A stretch of DNA of 64,000 bases from Chrysomallon squamiferum (Eukaryota; Mollusca; Gastropoda; Neomphalida; Peltospiridae). The translations under genes and the position numbers were made by a program. Positions 47,790-60,644 of the stretch are shown here, piece after piece (the first letter of the stretch is position 1; every line of letters begins with the position of its first letter). A model generated the notes under the pieces. That model saw only the letters and a program-made list of their open reading frames with translations. It searched no databases and was not told the origin of the DNA. The DNA is taken from the NCBI GenBank assembly GCA_012295275.1, contig CM022679.1, positions 21,544,110-21,608,109 on the forward strand, written 5' to 3'.

Positions 47790-50700
47790 AGGTTTGTTTT
47801 GCTAAATAAATAAACAGTAACTTAGAATGAAATTACTATCTCTCACACTAATTTGTATTTCAGACACATTTATATAAATGATATTGTTTTGTAAAAATAA
47901 AAATAAAAAGAGTAAAAGGATAAAAAGAACTGATTATTATCAATCACTATATAAAACTGAATACCTGACACAAAATTTGATTGCATGTGCATGTTTGTTT
48001 GTAACAGAAAATCATTGTTATCCTCTCAGTTAGGAAATAATCTTAATCAGATTTCATTTAATTTAAGTCAGGTGGGTATGCAATGAACACCTCATGTTAA
48101 TATGTCCAATTTTAAAAGCCATTTATCATCACCTAGCTCAAAAATTAATTCAAGAATAATAGCTTTATCTCCATTCTGCCTTGATTAAAACATTTTAAAT
48201 GCAAAAAGAAAAAGCATGAACAGGCACAACAGACCCATTTTGTTGTAGTGATAATCATAAATCAAATTAACAGATGTGAGGCTGTATCTAATACATTAAC
48301 AACACTGAAATAAAATCTTTTTATAACAACCTCCCCATCCTCACAAAAAGTTAAAAATTAAACAGTCATGCCACACTCAAAATTTATTTATGTTTATATA
48401 AATTAAAACCAATTTGATTGATTGCATTCCATATCTGGTCCTTCAGCAGACTGGAATCTGCAGAAGTTGTTATTTTATGTAAAAGAAAGAAGAAAGATAG
48501 AGAAATTAATTTATGTATAAAGATTAAGCCAATCTACATTGGTGTTTGATTACTTATTTAGATAAAATTCATATAGTATAATATAAATATTCACATAATT
48601 CATGCTGAAATTCTTAATTAAAGGGTACAAGAGTTTGTGTTAATAAAATAACATACAATATATAAACTTCTAAATGATTCTGCTATTCAGAGTGTCAGCC
48701 AACCTTTTCTAACTATAAAGCCTGAGTGTTGTAACAAGCCTACGAAAAAAGACTTTGTGTTTCTATAAGTGTATTTATTTTGCTTACAAATTAACACAGT
48801 GTATCTTTTATTTTCAATGATTCTTTTGTTGTACTGTAACTACAGATTTTAGAGATAATTTCCCAGAAATTCTGAATTTATTTACACTAATAAAATATTA
48901 ATAAATGTTATTGTGTGGAATGAATGGCAAAAGCAGAATGAAACAGTAAGTGTTGATTTCCATGAAAGAAAACATAAATAACCATGAGCACATTTAGTCT
49001 TTTAGTTTTAACTTAAATTATTTGTTACTAATATTATTGATGTAGATTATTATTATTATTATTATTGATATATATTTTTAAAAGAACTGTTCTCAACAAA
49101 GTTAAAAAGTTTTTGGAATGAGCACTAATTTTCATTATGTATAGATTCTCCAGAAAGAAGACAAAATAACCTAAATGATCATCAGTATATTTTGAGTTTT
49201 AGTTAATTTATTTGTTATTAATTTTAATGCTGTAGATTGTATTTTTTTATTTATATTTCAAACAGATCTGTTCTGAAGAAATTAAAAAAAAAAAAAAAAA
49301 GTTGGAATAATTACTATAATTATCATTATAATCATCATAGTCATCATCATCCTCATTATTGTTTTTATTATGCTGTTACTGTCTCTTTTTGTTACGGTAT
49401 CAATAAATTATTACTGAAAGCATAATTTAATGGTTTTATACATTTGTCATAATTTTCCTTTTCTTTCTTTATGAATACTGCAGAGAGCCACTCTGAAGGA
49501 AAGAAAATGGATTTATATAGAAGACATTATGTTTTTATGCCAGATTACTTGACAACTGAGAATTATTTTCAGTAAACAGATTAGCTTTACTATATTTAAA
49601 AATAAATTTCTATTTCTTTTCCTCTGTCTTTGAACAGCCTGTTGTACCACCAGGATTTCAGCCCTCTCCTCCAAGACTGTACAAAGTTGGACTAGGAAAA
49701 GGTTACCTGGAATTACCTCAAGGTAAACACTGTTATAATAAATAAATAATTTTTCATTTCTTCTTTTTTTTTTGTTCAAATGTGTGGTAGACTTATTAGT
49801 ATCCTACTGAATTATTATCATATCATCTTTTGTATAAGCTTTTTATAATTTGAACGACTGTGAATTTTCATAAACTTTTCATATATTTTTAAGGATGTTA
49901 TTATTTATTTATTTATATTTATTTATTTAAAATTCAATAAAATGTATACATTTCATTATTTGGTTTTACTCTATCTCATTTTACAAATTTTAAATAATAA
50001 CTTTTATTTTTTTAAATTAAATAACAAACCTTTCACAGATTTTCAGGAAGGTTTAAGCTGTAATGTTTTTTTGTGTTTTTTTTTAAGAATTCTTACATTA
50101 AAAACAAATATGTTGTTATTTTGTTTTTGTTATGGTGTACATTGTTTCAGCCTTGATGAACTAAATAGTAACTTATTATTTTCTTTTTTTAATTTAAGTT
50201 GAAATTCCCAGAGGTCAGCTAGTGCAGTCATTACTTGAGACAAAACAAGTCTACATTCTAGACTGCAAAACTGATGTCTTTGTATGGTATGTCATATATA
50301 TATATATATATATATATTTGCTACAGTTTATTTAAACACTGTTCAATAGTTTTAACTAGAAATGACCGTTACCAGGGGCCACAAAGAAACACACATACAG
50401 AAAAAAGAATATTTCCTTTTGGTTGAAATAAATTACATTGTAAACTGTTTAGTTAAAAAAAAAGGGCTTTTCATACCCTTTTCCACATCAAAAAAAATCT
50501 TAATTTTTCAAATAAATAATAAAAAAATGATAAATAATTTCCTCAGTAAAATACAAATTAATAAATTAGTAATTAATAATGTTCAGTTTGGCAAATGTTG
50601 ATTAGACAGATAGACAGACAAAAAAGAAGTAAAAATTGGAGCAGTCTTTTTAAAGATCGTATGTGATATGCAGTTGTTAACATATGACATAAAGTAATTT

Positions 50701-50927
50701 TTGTTTTGTTGATTTGCAGGATTGGTAAAAAGTCTACAAGGCTGATTCGTGCTGCTGCCCTGAAACTGTCGCAGGAACTGCACGCAATGATAGACAGACC
50801 TGACTTCACATCAGTCACTCGATGTCTAGAGGGGTGAGTCCATTTCTTAACCAGAAACACGTTTACTAGTTAAAACAAATTATTGAGACATTAAAGCAGA
50901 AATGACAGTATATTGTTAGTGTTGTTG

Positions 50928-50986
<59 letters not shown>

Positions 50987-51723
50987 TTTTTTTTTTTATT
51001 GTTATTAATCATCATCATCATTACTAAATAAAATGGAAACACACAATCTTCTGTGAATCCTTATTAGCCAAGATTGATTGTTAGAATCAGATAACACAAT
51101 CACTTGGAGATATTTTAAACTCATGTATAAGATATCTTTATACAACTCCTAAAGAAGACTTAATATTCTAAAAAAAATATTCTGATGCAATTAAGGCAGG
51201 TTTATATTTTTCATGAAATACATTTTTTTTAGTATAAAGATGTATTTTTATTTCAGTGGAGAACCTCAGATTTTTAAGACGAAGTTTGTAGGCTGGGATG
51301 ACGTCATTCCTGTAGACTACACCAGAACTTCTGAGTCTGTCATTCGAAGAGGAGCTGATCTCAAAGTAAGGTTTCTTAATTTAACACTAGTAACCTGATG
51401 TCAAAAACATACATGGGAAACATCTATGATCTATCTTCTGTGTAGCCCTGTAAATTATACATTGCTGGCAGTCCACTGTGGTTGATGTATCAGAAGCTGT
51501 GGAAATGATAAATTATATATATAAATGTATATGTATATGTATATGTGTGTTGTGCATGTTTGTGTGTGTGTACACACACACATACACATACAAAACAATA
51601 ATAACAATAATAAAAATAAAGCATTATAAATCACATACCTGATCATTATATATGTCTAATATATTTGATATCTAAATTAAAATATCTGCATAAAAAAAAC
51701 TCAAACAAACAAACTAAAATAAA

Positions 51724-51769
<46 letters not shown>

Positions 51770-54241
51770 TTGCAAAAAAAAAGGAAATGATACTATTTTT
51801 TTTTATCAAGTAAGAACATTTTGCATACCTCAAAACAGATTTTAATATTTTGATTAAAGACCTCTATGTGAATAAGTTAGGACCACAGTCTGGAATAAGA
51901 TAAGAAATCATTGTTTCTGTGGTACAGATACCTTTCTAACCTTTTTATTTCTGTGTTTTCAGGTAATCATGGAGCGTGACAAGATAAAAACAGACTTGTC
52001 AGCTTTGTTCATGCCCAGACAGCCAACAATGTCAGCAGAGGAAGCCGTTAGTAGAATATTTACTTATCTTTACTTTAAAACACTGAACAGTTTGAACTGT
52101 CTTTAACTGGAGTTTAGTTTTTAACTAAAATTAAGTCTTAAACTGGAATTACATCTTTAATTGGAATTTAGTCTTTAACTGTTTAACTCAAAATACATGA
52201 TTTAGAAAAAAAAATTAAATTATAGTTCAACTAATTATTTTGGTTTAGTTCAGAATTACAGTAGTGATTTTCTTGTGTTTCTGTACATTTGATTAGTTAT
52301 TATAATATTACTGATAAATTTGGGAATAATAAAGATAAATTCAGGTAAATGAAAAAATAGAGCTTTTGTTAATTCCATGGGAAGGAACAAAATTATTTAA
52401 AAAAATAAAATAATAAATCAGAGACAGAAATGTTTAATTGATAGAGACACATGGATAGACATGTCTTATACAGACAGACATACAGACACATAGATGTAGA
52501 TAAATTCTGTTATAATTTGTTGATCAGGCACAGTTGTCACTAGACTGGAATGAAGATTTAGATGGAATGGAATCATTTGTTTTGGAAAACAAGAAGTTTG
52601 TACGACTGCCAGATGAAGAACATGGTAAAAACAGAATTTCAGCTTTAAATAATACTCGGTTTTTATATTTGTGGGTATATGTGTCAGTGGCTGTGTTTGT
52701 CTTTGTATGTGTCTGTCAGAGTGCTTCTTTGGGTATGTCTTGGTTATGTGTATGTATTTTAACATTCTGTTTGAGAATATTTAAGTTATATTATTTATTC
52801 TCACATTTAAAAATTGTTCCCCTTTTTTTCTTTTTTTTTATTATTAGTATTATTAAAATTTAATATTTCAGTACATTAAATGTACTCATTTTATTCTTGT
52901 TTTTAAAACTTAATATTCTAGCTATTTTTAAAATACTTCCTTTTATTATTGAAATTGAATATTGCAGGATCTTAAATAAATCTATTTTATTAAATATTTC
53001 TCAAACTTAATACTCTATTTTTTTTTAAATCTGTTTATTATTAACATTTCAACCTACTATTAAACCAACTAAAACTCAGATTTTTTTAAAATTAACGTTT
53101 TAAATAAGCCTGTATGTGAAGATTGATTTAAAAAGACTCTCTGAATCACTGGAGGTGTATTTGTTTGTAACATGTTAATGTTGTTTAACGCAGGCATCTT
53201 CTACAGTGAGGACTGCTACGTGTTTCTGTGTCGGTACTGGGTCCCTGTGGAGCTGCCCGAGGGTGAGGAGGAGGAGGATGAGGAGGAGCCCCCTGAGGAT
53301 GACATCAGGTGCATTGTGTATTTCTGGCAGGGTAGGGACGCGTCTAACATGGGCTGGCTTACCTTCACCTTCAGGTTAGTGTTGACAATCACTACTTGTC
53401 GATATTTCAGTCTGTCTATATATTTGTCTATCTGTCGATGTTTTATTTTATATACTGTGTCTTGTTTGTCTGTCCACATATTCTTTTATATGTCTTTCTT
53501 TCTAAATCTGTCTCTCTGTCTGTTATGCATATAAACAGTTTCTTGCATACAGACATGCATGTACACACACATTATCATCCACATAAATACAGTCATGCTT
53601 GAAAACAAATAAAAGGTCTCTTAGTTTTGGTAATTTTATAAAATAATGTAACAAAATAACTTTTTAGACTTTGTATTCCAAACTAAAATCAAGATAGAAG
53701 GACTGATCCAGTCAAAATACTTTGTGTTTCAATATCAGTAACTATCTAGTTCCAACAAGAGCTCCATTTTCTCATTTTCCCATTCTAGTTTTCAAAAGGG
53801 CTTCGGCTTTCCTGTTGAATGATGGTAATACTGGACATTTTTTTCACTTTTTTATATTAACATATATTATAATATATATAATGAAAAAAAAAAATAACCC
53901 ATATGATTCATATTTCAGTATTACAGTCTTTTTACTATTTCAGCTTACAGAAAAAGTTTGAATCTTTATTTGGTGACAAACTGGAAGTGTTACGCCAGCA
54001 GCAGCAGCAGGAGAATCTGAAGTTTCTGTCCCACTTCAAGAGAAAGTTTATAATTCGACGAGGCAAGCGTAAATACAAGGCTGGGGAGCAGCCACCCAAA
54101 CGCAGCACGGAATTCTACCACCTCAGAGCAAATGGAAGTCCAATAGCAACTCGCTGTGTGCAGGTAGAAACTTGTTTTTTCAATTATTTATTTAAACATG
54201 TATTTGTTTGTTTGTTGTGTGTGTGTATGTGATGTGTATGT

Positions 54242-54295
<54 letters not shown>

Positions 54296-54656
54296 GTGTG
54301 TATTTACATTCATTTTGTATGTATATATATATATATTTAAGTATATTTTGTTGTTTTATTTGTATCATTTAGATACAAAAAAAAAAAAATAATAAAAAAA
54401 AAAATAATAAATGATAACACATATATATATATACACACACATTAAAAACCAGAAAGTAAAATAAAAATAAGATTGTGGAAAAATGTCAAGATGAAAATAT
54501 AGTGTTTGTTGTTTATGCTTTTTTTTAATTTATTTTTTCAGATTAATACAGATGCAAGTTTGCTGAATTCTTGTTTCTGGTAAGTTTCACTACCATTTTT
54601 TTTATTTGTTTATATACTTTTTAAAACTAATTCATTACATTTTATTTTTTATCTTA

Positions 54657-54710
<54 letters not shown>

Positions 54711-57320
54711 TTGTTGTTATAGATTTGTTAGTGTTTTATTGTATTATTATTAAAACAATTTTTTCAGCTATATTCTAATGGTGCCATTTGACAGTGAAGA
54801 TTTGAGGGGTGTGGTTTACATCTGGGTGGGGAACAAGGCTGATCATGAAGAAGCTAAGATAGCTGAGGAGATTGCCTACAAGATGTACAAAGTGAGTGAA
54901 ACTGTTTTTTCAGAATTCTGCATTTTTAATTGGACACTAAAGCAAAAAATAATGAAATTTTCTGACTTATAGAGGGTGTTATAAAAAAAAAAAAAAAAAA
55001 AATTACTTCCAACTCTTTCCCTCCCCAAAAACAGTGGAAATAATTAGATTTTAAATGTCAAATTAGGTAAATGAAAATCTGCATGAACTCAAATATCTTA
55101 CTTAACAGAATCATGTCTAATAGTAAAAGTAGAAACTGTGGCTGCTGACCACACCCTCATTTCACAGTATGTGTCTTCATATTTTCAGTTTGTCAGTATA
55201 ATTTATTAATTTACACATAATTCAGTAAGTTATTCTTATTATTAGGGAAAACGTCTTTTTGGATAATGATTATAACAGTGTTTTAAAAATTCTGGGCTGA
55301 ATTTAAAAATTAACAAATGAAATGAAAAATAAAAAAAAACATTTTGTGTTTTTGGCAATTTATTTTGTTTTTGCAGTATTTAAAATATAAAAAAAATAAA
55401 AAAAAAAAAAAAAAAAAAATTTAATAATTCAAAAACCCCACAAATCTATAATTAAGAAAAGAAAAAGAAATTTCAAGTTTTAAGCATTGTGTTAGTATTT
55501 CAGTTTGTTGTGTTCCTGTCTGATTATAATTTAAATTTGTTTTGTCATCAGGATGAATACACTATACAAATGATCAATGAAGAAGAGGAACCAGAAAATT
55601 TCTTCTGGGTTGGGATAGGAGGCAAGAAACCTTATGACAAGGTATGTGTGTATTACAGTATTTACACAGACACACACTGACATGCACACACACACACACA
55701 GAGAGAGACACATACACACACAGACACACATACACACACAGACACATATACACACACACTCAGAGACAGACACATGCACAGATATACAGACATAAAATAT
55801 ATACCCCTGTAAGCATGTATATATTAATATATATTACAGCAGCATTTTTGTTTTTCTCTTTCTCATACATATTACTGTCACACACAGAAACACACACATG
55901 CACATACACAGACACACACACACTTACAAACACATTTTCATACTCACTGACACACATACTCAAATACATGCAACATTCTCACTCACAAACACACAACTTA
56001 TAATAAAAGACATTCTCACATGCATACACACACACATACAGACACACACAAACATGCACATGAATAAACAAAATGTTCACGTGTTATTATTTAACCTCTA
56101 GGAGGCTGATTTCATGGAGGTGTGTCGACTGTTTCGATGTTCCAATGAGAAAGGATATTTCACAGTTTCAGAAAAATGTGCAGACTTCTGCCAGGTTTGT
56201 CAACACATTTATTTTAAACAAATACAAAATAAAACAAAAGAATTAAGACAACATGATTTATTCTTGCATTTCAAATAAAATTAATAATTAATAAGCAAAA
56301 TGAACAAGATCAAATAAATGATATCTGGCTTAAACACTAAAACTGCACAATTTTATATAATATTTATAAAGCATTGAATTAAAGGGAGATAATTTGGTGT
56401 ATTTCATATCTCTTTCCTTAATTATAATGAATTGGATTATTGGCCTTTGCTTTGGAGGTTTTTTTTCGAGTGGATGTGTGTGTGTTTGTTTTTCAAAAAT
56501 CTTTATTTTAAATGGAAAAAAACAAATTTGCAGCAAACTTCTGAGAAAATCTGATTTGAATTTACAAAGTAATTGCACTGGCTTTTCTTTTATATAGTTA
56601 TTATATAAAATGAAATGTGTGATACAATATTATATATTTAGACTGTATTAGAACATGTTAACAGTAGTTCATTAATTAATACTGTTAATTATTTGTAACT
56701 CAGGATGATTTGGCAGATGATGATGTGATGATTCTTGACAATGGAGAACAGGTTTTCCTCTGGGTTGGCAAGAAGACAAGTGATGTGGAAATAAAGCTGG
56801 CCTTCAAGAGTGCTCAGGTAAAATACACTAATAATGATTAAGTACATGACTGAGATATGATAGGTACTGGGATCATTCCTTATTGGTGCACTTTTTTTAT
56901 ATAGTTGATAATGTTAAACACTTAGTTGTCTGTGGAAAGTTTATATCTTTCAACAATATTAGAGACACCAAGGAATGGTTAGGTAAAATATACAAGTAAA
57001 GATTAAAGGGAAGCCTGAAGTATGACAGCTATCAGAATCAATCCTTCCTAGTGCCTTTTTTAAATATTTTTTGTTCCATTTGTTTTAAAATGCAAAGCCC
57101 TTTCTTGTCTATGGAAAGTTTTATATCTTTTGCAGAAGATCAGTACATAGAGACCAAGAAATTACTTTTTAATGTTTTCTCTACAATATAATTTAATTTC
57201 TCCTGAAAATAATTCCGTTTGATTTGACTTTATAATTAATCTTTGTCCCAAATTAAGCAGCTAGTAAGAGAAAACCACTGATTTGTATTAATACCAGCAG
57301 ATGTTTATTCTTTCACTTAA

Positions 57321-57356
<36 letters not shown>

Positions 57357-57672
57357 CATAATCATAATCATAATCATAATCATAATCATCATAATGGAGT
57401 TTATTTATATTTATAAAATTTTCACTTATTATTTTGAGATGTCTTTAATTTTTATTAACAGCATTTTATCTGATATTTAAACTTTTAAAAGTTAAAAACA
57501 TTTTGTTATTATTTTATTTTTAAATTTTTTTTTTCAGGTTTACATTCAGCATCTTAGAGCTAAGAACCCAGAAAAACCTCGCAAACTTCTTTTAGCCATG
57601 AAATACAAAGAACCGAAGAAATTCACAAAGTGTTTCCATGGTTGGGGAAAATTCAAAGAAGTTCCCAAGTAA
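34567..57672 (+). CDS. FLII: Flightless-I homologue (complete, 36 coding exons, 1267 aa)
   Basis: Exons: 34567-34629, 35044-35154, 35651-35803, 36204-36289, 36946-37022, 37666-37750, 38473-38576, 38891-39007, 39663-39721, 40221-40378, 40739-40823, 41494-41650, 41987-42066, 42520-42593, 42861-42943, 43504-43554, 43809-43921, 44881-45066, 45473-45529, 45642-45757, 46523-46649, 47431-47520, 49638-49722, 50199-50286, 50720-50833, 51257-51365, 51963-52046, 52528-52624, 53194-53374, 53944-54163, 54542-54579, 54768-54891, 55552-55641, 56102-56194, 56704-56817, 57538-57672. All junctions keep phase and total 3804 nt (human FLII is 1269 aa). It starts [20 protein letters not shown]. Known role: actin-binding LRR-gelsolin protein of the cytoskeleton and nuclear-receptor coactivator complexes. 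It has no intact neighbour of related function. Confidence 0.97.
37250..37665. repeat. Tandem duplication (about 125-150 bp, three copies) in FLII intron 5
   Basis: The series AACTGACAGTAAATA, (A)AAGAGTTG(C/T)AAA, TTTTTAACACATTTTATTTTC-like, then TTTTGATGAT(C)ATTATTTTTAT recurs three times before the exon 6 acceptor. The last copy ends in the real acceptor TTTCAG, so the acceptor region has been duplicated with the intron sequence. Confidence 0.7.
38031..38256. repeat. Direct repeat in FLII intron 6
   Basis: A roughly 30-bp perfect repeat (AACAATTAAAATAAAATTTA followed by TAATCAATAG) is at about 38032-38062 and about 38225-38255. The sequence around it is similar but more diverged and ATT-rich. 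Confidence 0.7.
39366..39662 (+). repeat. Decayed tandem copies of FLII exon 9 start and acceptor
   Basis: Upstream of the real exon 9 (acceptor then ATGTATGGGTGAATTTGGAA) lie up to five diverged copies spaced about 50-70 bp apart, at about 39370, 39421, 39476, 39524 and 39588. Several keep a T-rich acceptor ending AG and the core TGAATTT-(G)CAA/GAA-TCACTGAATCT. The copies at 39524 and 39588 are still open in the exon frame (for example VNLQPLN), and the one at 39476 has an in-frame TGA. They lack the exon's 3' part and a donor, so they are probably unused exon duplicates. Confidence 0.75.
40430..40738 (+). repeat. Decayed tandem copies of FLII exon 11 start
   Basis: ATTGAAGAAATTATTTTTGT at 40438 and TTGAAGAAATTATTTTTAAT at 40611 resemble exon 11 (AACTGAAGAAGTTAATTCTC, 40747 onward). 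Each is preceded by an acceptor-like or degenerate acceptor-like stretch. Flanks before 40611 also resemble those before 40739. The unit is about 130-170 bp. Both copies lack the remainder of the exon and a donor. Confidence 0.65.
41033..41110. mobile_element. Truncated hAT-like DNA transposon terminus in FLII intron 11
   Basis: CAGTGGTTCCCAACCT at 41033 followed by GTGGGCCATGCC closely resembles the terminal inverted repeat of many hAT elements (CAGTGGTTCTCAACC... class). The matching opposite terminus was not found in the intron, so only one end appears to remain. No coding sequence. Confidence 0.55.
41829..41905. repeat. (CT)n microsatellite in FLII intron 12
   Basis: About 38 CT units, lying about 80 bp upstream of the exon 13 acceptor at 41986. 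The length probably varies between individuals. It could act as an extended polypyrimidine tract, but a separate acceptor tract is present. Confidence 0.95.
41987..42943 (+). CDS. FLII: FLII linker exons 13-15
   Basis: These encode the linker between the LRR and gelsolin halves. It includes a very basic [11 protein letters not shown] segment (human KMRLRRRKDS), a charged [12 protein letters not shown] stretch, and KPRYW-type [20 protein letters not shown] leading to EDVGQIPG. The linker is shorter and less Ala-rich than in vertebrates. The basic cluster resembles a nuclear-localisation signal, consistent with the reported nuclear roles of FLII. Confidence 0.94.
43504..57672 (+). CDS. FLII: FLII gelsolin-like half (exons 16-36)
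   Basis: Gelsolin-like repeats run from about aa 498 to the C-terminus. Signatures: [66 protein letters not shown]-like [106 protein letters not shown] and [20 protein letters not shown]. Known family activity is actin binding and modulation of severing and capping. Relative to human FLII, about 14 residues after YLELPQ are absent (exon 23 joins directly to VEIPRGQL), which I take as natural variation. Acidic run [15 protein letters not shown] lies in exon 29. It ends KFKEVPK, TAA at 57670-57672. Confidence 0.95.
43922..44880. repeat. Diverged tandem repeats in FLII intron 17
   Basis: From about 44440 to 44850 a unit of roughly 110-120 bp containing TGTAAAATTTGCATTTGTTTA, then AGTAAGTGTACAAA-like sequence, recurs about four times with increasing divergence (for example TAAAATGTAGATTTGTTTAA near 44783). 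No open frame or RNA motif is preserved in it. Confidence 0.5.
47521..49637. other. FLII intron 22, the largest intron, with repeats
   Basis: 2.1 kb with a (GA)n array at 47730-47788. It also has a diverged tandem pair of about 190 bp (about 49005-49120 and 49196-49310, both containing TTATTTGTTA, GTAGATT and CTGTTCT). A CAGAGTGTCAGCCAACCTTTT stretch near 48688 faintly resembles a hAT end. The donor (GAA|GTAATT) is weak compared with most donors of this gene. No RNA gene was recognised. Confidence 0.5.
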
Positions 57673-58060
57673 CCTGTGATATTTGAACTGTGCAATCTAG
57701 GGAGGTTCCTGGGTTTTAGGGAGGGGTCCTTCATCACCATCATCATGGGTTTTATCAAATGGAATGAATTCTCATAAAAAAGGAAACAAAAACTGTTCTG
57801 CAAAGAAAAAGACATGCTGCCAATATTTGTTTCACCTGGACTGAATTAAAAAAAAAAAATGCTGTTTATACTATTATAATAACTGCAAGCCCAAACAATG
57901 AAAATATTTAAAATTTATAACAAATACTGATTACACTATTATAATAATTGTGGGCCTTAACAACAATAAAAATATTTAAAATTTATAAAAAATAATTGTT
58001 ATTCTATTATGAAAATTGTTAGCCTTAACAATGAAAATGTTTAAGATTTATATCTTAAAA
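57673..58060 (+). other. FLII 3' UTR with tandem repeats
   Basis: Follows the FLII stop. A roughly 75-80-bp unit (ACTATTATAATAA(C/T)TG, CTTAACAATGAAAATATTTAA, AATTTATA) is repeated three times from about 57865 to 58055. AATAAA at 57965-57970 and ATTAAA near 57845 are candidate polyadenylation signals, placing the transcript end within or just after the repeats. Confidence 0.55.
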
Positions 58061-58200
58061 TTACATTTCTACATACAGTAATGATGAAACTTTATAACAG
58101 TTTTATACTTCACATTGAAAATATTTATAAGTTAACCAACTGACACTAGTTGTAATATTACATATATTTTTTTACTTACCAGAAGTGGTTATTTTTATTA

Positions 58201-58232
<32 letters not shown>

Positions 58233-58403
58233 GTTAGTATCATTATTGTTATTATCACTATTATTTTATTATTATTTTTAAATTATTGAAATTATTACTA
58301 TTATCATTATTTTAATAATTAAGTTCTTGGTATTAATTATACTCTAAATAATTCATACAGTCAACCAAATAACTGTTTCTGAAACAATGTTTTTAGGTGA
58401 ATC

Positions 58404-58610
58404 AAGGGTGGTAACTCTAAATATATCAGTAAGCATCGCTCATACAAGGGCGGTAACTCTAAATATATATCAGTGAACATGTCTCACACAAGGGTGGTAA
58501 CTAAATATATCAGTGAACATCTCTCACACAAGGGCGATAACTAAATATATCAGTGAACCTCTATCATACAAGGGCGGTAACTCTATATATATCAGTGACC
58601 ATCTCTCACA
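58404..58610. repeat. Five-unit minisatellite with AAGGGYGGTAACTC core
   Basis: Five tandem units of about 39-44 bp, each starting AAGGG(C/T)G(G/A)TAACT, then ATATATCAGT, then a CATCTCTCACAC-like end. Units 1, 2 and 5 keep CTCTA after TAA; units 3 and 4 have lost it. A related motif occurs near 8371. The core resembles AAGGGNNNTAACTC motifs that are widespread in molluscan genomes. Confidence 0.85.
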
Positions 58611-59630
58611 GAAGAAAAACAAACGGTACAGATTCCAGACGAGAACCGTTTATGCGCGAAATGAATAATCTGACAGAGATGTATACAATGAGGATAGATA
58701 ACCTCAGCAGCCTGCTCCGCAACCGATTCAGCCGCAATGTCCGTGCAATTGCATGACTCGTCTGGTCTACGCCAGCGCAAAGAAGTTATGCAAAATGTCT
58801 TCGTCTGGTTATCCAGAGTTATCATTCTTTCATTATAGCCCTGAAGAAATATTTACGCTAGTTAAAGACAAAAAGGTTTAAATGCTGTAGCTGGAATATA
58901 TCCCTAAACGAAAGTTAGCACAGAAAATATGACACATTTTGTCAGGTCGTTTAATAACGCTAGAAAAGATTTATTTAAAGAACGAAACAAATTACCTGGC
59001 TTGTCTTTTGAAGAGTGTCATAAAGCTGATCTTTTTGGCTGCGGCATTGTCTATTTCCAAGACAATGATAAATTAAAGAATCATAAAGATAATTTTTGGA
59101 TCTGGTAAAATGATGCAACGAAAACTTTTATCCTTCGATCTTTTTAGCACACTTTTTACTTTTAGCATTCCCAATATTAGGCAGTGGATTTTTAATAATA
59201 TTTTACAGTTTTGTGTTCCTACAGGTAATGGTATTTTAAATTATTTTAGAGTTGTACCACGTAAGCAAGCGTTAGACCAACCTTTGAATCTGTATTGGTT
59301 ATACTTTATGAATAAGGATAGAATAACTGACGTTAAAGGCAAAGTGCAAGACATTGCAGCGAGACTATAGAAGGCGTTTCAGAAAAGGTATTGAGTTTGA
59401 CTCGATACCTGAGAAACTTTTCGCATATTCATTACCTGAATTGTTAAACATGAGTGACAGTAGCAATACATTCGGTGAAGGAAGCAACCTTCTTACGAAC
59501 TCCATGATCAGTGCATTGACTGCGAATTCAGCTACATGCGTGCTAACTCAGACAAAAATCTTTGTGAAGAGCGAACCTCCTTGCATTGCAGTGCTTCTCG
59601 GGCGTAAATTGTTTTACTCTTGTTAAGAAC
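58611..59630 (+). other. GC/CpG-richer cluster of short ORFs, origin unknown
   Basis: Immediately after the minisatellite the composition changes to more GC and CpG. Several non-overlapping or slightly overlapping open frames follow on the plus strand: about 58700-58878 (PQQPAPQPIQPQCPCNCMT...), 58929-59108 (MTHFVRSFNNARKDLFKERN...), 59110-59370 and about 59330-59626. They lie in different frames, as expected of a broken coding region of a mobile or viral-type element, or of exons of an unrecognised gene. No splice sites that would clearly join them were seen and I do not recognise any family. No counterpart occurs elsewhere in the window. Confidence 0.3.
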
Positions 59631-60598
59631 GAGTTTCTATCCTCAAACTTTGTATTGTGTCACCCTGTGTGTATTTTCTGTGTTCACATATTATTATTAA
59701 TTTTTATTATTGTTATTACTAATATTGTCATTATTAAAATTATTATTATTATTATTAATGTCATTATGATACTGTCATTATTGAATTTATTGTTATTAAT
59801 ACTTTCGACATTATTGTTATTAATAATAAAATAAATACAGTTTCTTACTAAGATTTTATACCTAGATTGTTTAAAAGACATCACCATTTTGTTCCAAATG
59901 AAATAAATAAATAATTTAATTATATTTTAATTTCAAAGTTGTGCAGTTTGAATCTGAATGTGATAAATATGTTTAAATGTACATAATCTTTCACTTTAGT
60001 AACAGATTAATTTTAAATGGTTTATTTAATGTTTAGACAAAGGGGATTGGACGCCATTTTTGCCATACTTTTGCACACATTTGTGCGTGTTTAATTTTCT
60101 GTTGTCGATCTGTTTTCAGTATAACTGAAGCTTTGTCACATGCAACGGACTGCTATGATAAATTTCAATATTTAAATCCTGATATTTTAATACTGATATT
60201 TACAAATATATAAATAAAATGCTTTTATATTATCTTTAAATCCATGCTTGAATTTGAGCACATTAAAATTTTAATGGAATTTGTACATTTTGCAGTTGCT
60301 CAACTTTCAATAAAATCGAATTTTTTTTACCAGAAAATATTTGCTAACAGTGAGTGAATATTTTATCACAGTTTCTGTTCGTATTATCCAAAACTTGATT
60401 CTGTCTCTATCTAAATGCATTCCCAATGGATATTAACTGAAATTACATTCTATCTAATGATTTGTTTTATTAACATTACATAGCAAAATTGATTTAATAA
60501 GCATTAGTTATCTAGTCACACACAAACAGTAATTGCATATGGCAGGTGTCACTGTTATGATGCTGTTGGTTTTATTTATTATTATTATTATTTTATAT

Positions 60599-60644
<46 letters not shown>

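Noticed and set aside
48685-48750. GTGTCAGCCAACCTTTTC as a second hAT end
   Set aside because: The match to hAT termini is weak and there is no partner end.
50039-50050. A possible 12-nt microexon in FLII intron 23 that might restore the residues missing after YLELPQ
   Set aside because: Exon 23 and exon 24 already join in phase and give a sensible protein; the microexon residues do not resemble the vertebrate segment.
55644-56003. Thr/His-rich open frame and its antisense partner in FLII intron 33
   Set aside because: Low-complexity ACAC repeats inside an intron; no coding character.
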